Assembly: GCA_002497965.1 (NCBI GenBank)
Contig: DAFR01000006.1
Coordinates: forward strand, 1 to 7,055
Direction of reading: 5' to 3'
Origin: Methanomicrobiaceae archaeon UBA436
GTDB taxonomy: Archaea > Halobacteriota > Methanomicrobia > Methanomicrobiales > Methanoculleaceae
DNA length: 7,055 nucleotides
Below the pieces are notes generated by a model. That model searched no databases. It was not told the origin of the DNA and saw only the letters and a list, made by a program, of their open reading frames with translations. Position 1 is the stretch's first letter. Every line of letters starts with the position of its first letter. Of the stretch, positions 4,837 through 7,055 are shown piece after piece. A program made the translations under genes and the position numbers.

Positions 4837-5944
4837 TGATGACCCCGACAGCCGTCTCGATCTCCTCATCCGTGATCACAAGCGGCGGGATCAGACGGAG
4901 GTTTCCATCGGCGGCGCAGTTGACAAGAACACCGTTCTCAGCGCAGGTCTGCTGCACCTCAGGACAGCGGTCACCGACCGAGATCCCGATCATCAGCCCG
5001 CGGCCACGCGGGTTGTGAGCGGCAAGCCCCTTCATGAACAACTCACCTTTCCGGGGTATGTCGGGGAGAACCTCCTCTATGACGCCGATCGTCGCGAGTC
5101 CCGCCGCGCAGGCAACCGGGCCCCCGGCAAAGGTGCTCCCGTGCTCACCCTTCCTGAACTCCAGCCCCTCGCGCGCAACGAGCGCCCCGATGGGAAACCC
5201 GCTTGCAAGCCCTTTTGCGATCGTGACGATATCAGGGGTGACACCGGTGTGCTGGAAGGCAAACCATCTCCCTGTCCGGCCCATACCGGTCTGCACCTCA
5301 TCGACGATCATCAGCGCACCGAAATCATCACAGATCTCCCGGATACCCTGGAGGAAACCATCGGGAGGGATCAGGACACCCGCCTCCCCCTGGATTGATT
5401 CCACAAAGACCCCGGCGGTATCTTCATCGACCGCTTCCGCCAGGGCGTCAAGATCGCCATAGTCGACGAAGGTGCAGGGGGGCGAGAGAGGTTCGAACGG
5501 CTCCCTGATCGCGGGTTTGTGAGTGATGGCAAGCGATCCGCATGTCCTGCCATGGAACCCGTGGGTGAACGCAACAAACTTATTCCGGCCGGTCCGGATG
5601 CGTGCAAGCTTGATCGCACCCTCGTTCGCCTCTGCCCCGGAGTTTGAGAAGAACGCTTTTGCAAGCCCCGTGATCTCTACAAGCCGTTCAGCAAGTTCCG
5701 CCTGGTTTGGAACATAGTAGAGGTTTGAACAGTGGATCAGCTGCCTTGCCTGATCACAGATCGCCCTGACCACCTTCGGGTGGCAGTGACCTGTGCTGCA
5801 GACCGCAATTCCAGCCACACAATCGATATACTCCCGCCCCCGGTCATCCCAGACACGCGACCCCTCGCCCCGGACGATCTTGATGGTCCGGGAGAACGCG
5901 GGCATGTAGTAGCGTGCATCAAGTTCCCGTGAATCCAGCTCCAT
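4820..5944 (-). CDS. argD: Acetylornithine aminotransferase
   Basis: ArgD is a class III PLP aminotransferase making N-acetylornithine for arginine synthesis; in archaea homologues may also act on LysW- or acetyl-lysine intermediates. The 374-residue protein has YYMPAF (12-17), DCVAGIAVCSTGHCHP (41-56), the phosphate-binding SNSGAEANEGAIK (100-112), FHGRT (130-134), the cofactor Asp215 in VDEVQTGMGRTG (214-225), and the Schiff-base Lys244 in TIAKGLASGFPIGA (241-254), followed by GSTFAGGPVACAAG (269-282) and the GNLRLIPPL end block (347-355). The start at 5944 is chosen because GAGGTG (5956-5951) lies 6 bases upstream, overlapping the guaA stop. The upstream ATG at 5962 and longer extensions lie within guaA and lack family similarity. 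The 10-base gap and the 17-base overlap with hisC place it inside the operon. Arginine synthesis is the default reading; specificity is inferred. Confidence 0.92.
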   Translation of the reverse strand: MELDSRELDARYYMPAFSRTIKIVRGEGSRVWDDRGREYIDCVAGIAVCSTGHCHPKVVRAICDQARQLIHCSNLYYVPNQAELAERLVEITGLAKAFFSNSGAEANEGAIKLARIRTGRNKFVAFTHGFHGRTCGSLAITHKPAIREPFEPLSPPCTFVDYGDLDALAEAVDEDTAGVFVESIQGEAGVLIPPDGFLQGIREICDDFGALMIVDEVQTGMGRTGRWFAFQHTGVTPDIVTIAKGLASGFPIGALVAREGLEFRKGEHGSTFAGGPVACAAGLATIGVIEEVLPDIPRKGELFMKGLAAHNPRGRGLMIGISVGDRCPEVQQTCAENGVLVNCAADGNLRLIPPLVITDEEIETAVGVINAALG

Positions 5945-5954
5945 TCTCTCCACC

Positions 5955-6872
5955 TCACTCATACTCGATCGTTGCGGGTGGTTTCGGGGTGACGTCATAG
6001 ACGACCCGTGAGACACCGGGGATCTCGGCTGTGATCCGCGTCATTATCCGAAAGAGGGTCTCGTAGGGGAGACGGAGTGGATCGGCGGTCATCCCATCCC
6101 TGGACTGGACCGCCCGGACAGCGACTATCCAGCCATGGAGCCGGACGTCCCCCTTGACACCTGTGCCAAGACCGATTAAAGCGGCAAAACACTGCCAGGG
6201 TCTGAACTCCTCCACCAGACACTCCTCGACTATGGCGTTTGCCTCCCGGACGATCTCGATCTTCTCTCTCGTCACCTCGCCAAGCACCCGGACAGCAAGC
6301 CCCGGCCCCGGGAAGGGCATCCGGTGCTGAATCTCCGCCGGGAGCCCGAGCGCGGCGGCGACCTCGCGCACTTCGTCCTTGTAGAGGTCTGCGAGCGGTT
6401 CGATGACACCCTTAAAATCGATGTTGAGAGGCATGCCACCCACGTTGTGGTGGCTCTTGATACCCCCCTCGCTCTCGATACGGTCAGGGTAGATCGTCCC
6501 CTGAAGGAGCATCGTCGCTCCCGTCCGTTTTGCCTCGCGCTCGAAAACCCTTATAAACTTCTCGCCGATGGCCTTACGCTTCCCCTCGGGGTCGGTCACA
6601 CCCGCGAGCGCCTCGAAGAACTCGTCTGCGGCGTCCACCACACGGAGGTTTTTATCGGCAAAGAGCGAGCGTATCCGCTCGGTCTCACCCTTTCGCATTA
6701 GCCCGGTATCCACATATATCGGGATCAAGCGATCGCCTATCGCGCGTGCCCCGAGCGCCGCGCAGACCGACGAGTCCACACCGCCGGAGAGCGCCATCAC
6801 AACCTTCTCACCGCCGGCAGCATCGCGTATCCCACTGACTGCCTGATCGATAAATTTCTCAACGTTCATCAT
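5955..6872 (-). CDS. guaAB: GMP synthase subunit B (PP-ATPase subunit)
   Basis: This is the ATP-pyrophosphatase half of GMP synthase, which adenylates XMP and aminates it with ammonia from a separate glutaminase subunit. In most archaea the two halves are encoded separately, and the subunit A gene is not in this window. The 305 residues hold the PP-loop SGGVDSS (29-35), [12 protein letters not shown] (52-63), [11 protein letters not shown] (124-134), KSHHNVGG (139-146), [20 protein letters not shown] (176-195), and the dimerisation domain with [16 protein letters not shown] at the end, which lies at the XMP site in the bacterial enzyme. The length matches stand-alone archaeal subunits. ATG at 6872 is used; the next codon is also ATG. 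The start lies 14 bases inside the end of pyrG, and AGGTGG at 6887-6882 lies 9 bases before it. No glutaminase domain is fused. Confidence 0.94.
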   Translation of the reverse strand: MMNVEKFIDQAVSGIRDAAGGEKVVMALSGGVDSSVCAALGARAIGDRLIPIYVDTGLMRKGETERIRSLFADKNLRVVDAADEFFEALAGVTDPEGKRKAIGEKFIRVFEREAKRTGATMLLQGTIYPDRIESEGGIKSHHNVGGMPLNIDFKGVIEPLADLYKDEVREVAAALGLPAEIQHRMPFPGPGLAVRVLGEVTREKIEIVREANAIVEECLVEEFRPWQCFAALIGLGTGVKGDVRLHGWIVAVRAVQSRDGMTADPLRLPYETLFRIMTRITAEIPGVSRVVYDVTPKPPATIEYE

Positions 6873-7055
6873 TCTGCTCAGCCACCTGATTCTGGGTAGA
6901 TTTATTCTTCTTGCATGCTTCTACAAACCCCACATACGGCGGGGAAGGGCGGGTCGGGCTCGACCTGAACTCGGGGTGGAACTGTGTCGCGAGGTAGAAT
7001 GGGTGACCCGGGAGCTCGCAGACCTCCATCCGTTGCCCGCAGAAACCTGAGAACA
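6859..7055 (-). CDS. pyrG: CTP synthase, 3' end only
   Basis: The last 64 residues of CTP synthase (UTP + ATP + glutamine to CTP) enter from the right edge of the window. They begin with [11 protein letters not shown] and contain [17 protein letters not shown], whose His-Pro-Glu supplies the His and Glu of the class I glutaminase triad, then [12 protein letters not shown], the usual end of the enzyme. After that comes a polar tail of about 18 residues ([17 protein letters not shown] region) that looks unstructured and AT-rich at the DNA level. The stop at 6861-6859 lies 12-14 bases inside guaAB, in another frame. The gene's start, synthetase domain and catalytic Cys are outside the window. 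It is the most upstream visible gene of the minus-strand operon, whose promoter is therefore not visible. Confidence 0.93.
   Translation of the reverse strand, partial: FSGFCGQRMEVCELPGHPFYLATQFHPEFRSSPTRPSPPYVGFVEACKKNKSTQNQVAEQNDER

Noticed and set aside
6324..6701. Plus-strand 125-codon frame opposite guaAB
   Set aside because: Shadow frame; the minus strand carries complete GMP synthase PP-ATPase motifs.

Overview
The window looks like chromosomal DNA of a methanogenic archaeon, most likely Methanomicrobiales and Methanoculleus-like. The evidence is archaeal: TATA-box promoters placed so that transcripts would be leaderless, ribosome binding sites of the GAGGTGAT type, a separate PP-ATPase subunit of GMP synthase instead of a fused GuaA, a CDP-archaeol-type phosphatidyltransferase, an AK6-type adenylate kinase, and two small proteins I recognise as the methanogen families DUF1890 and DUF1894. 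The DNA is GC-rich with dense gene packing. The genus is a guess from protein style, not from a database match.

Bases 1-195 hold no convincing gene, only a short hairpin and the promoter of the first operon. On the plus strand, 196-1992 is a four-gene unit: cutA, fdhD, a DUF1890 protein and a DUF1894 protein. The start and stop codons overlap at every junction, so translation is probably coupled. FdhD serves formate dehydrogenase, a central enzyme of formate-using methanogens. The other three may act in the same metal, sulfur or formate context, but that is inference. An inverted-repeat-rich spacer (1993-2168) separates this unit from a lone tspO gene (2169-2660), which has its own leaderless-type promoter.

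The rest is a tightly packed minus-strand operon read from right to left: pyrG (only its 3' end is in the window), guaA subunit B, argD, hisC, an AK6/Fap7-like adenylate kinase and a CDP-alcohol phosphatidyltransferase, probably archaetidylinositol phosphate synthase. The junctions are a 14-base overlap, a 10-base gap, a 17-base overlap and two 4-base ATGA overlaps. The unit mixes nucleotide synthesis (CTP, GMP), arginine and histidine synthesis, adenylate handling or ribosome maturation, and membrane lipid synthesis. It meets tspO tail to tail with 9 bases between the stop codons.

I see no CRISPR array, mobile element, tRNA or rRNA, and no clear undescribed defence or biosynthetic system. 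The best leads are the FdhD that lacks the usual CxxC loop, its coupling to two methanogen-specific proteins of unknown function, and two promoters with identical TATA-to-start spacing.
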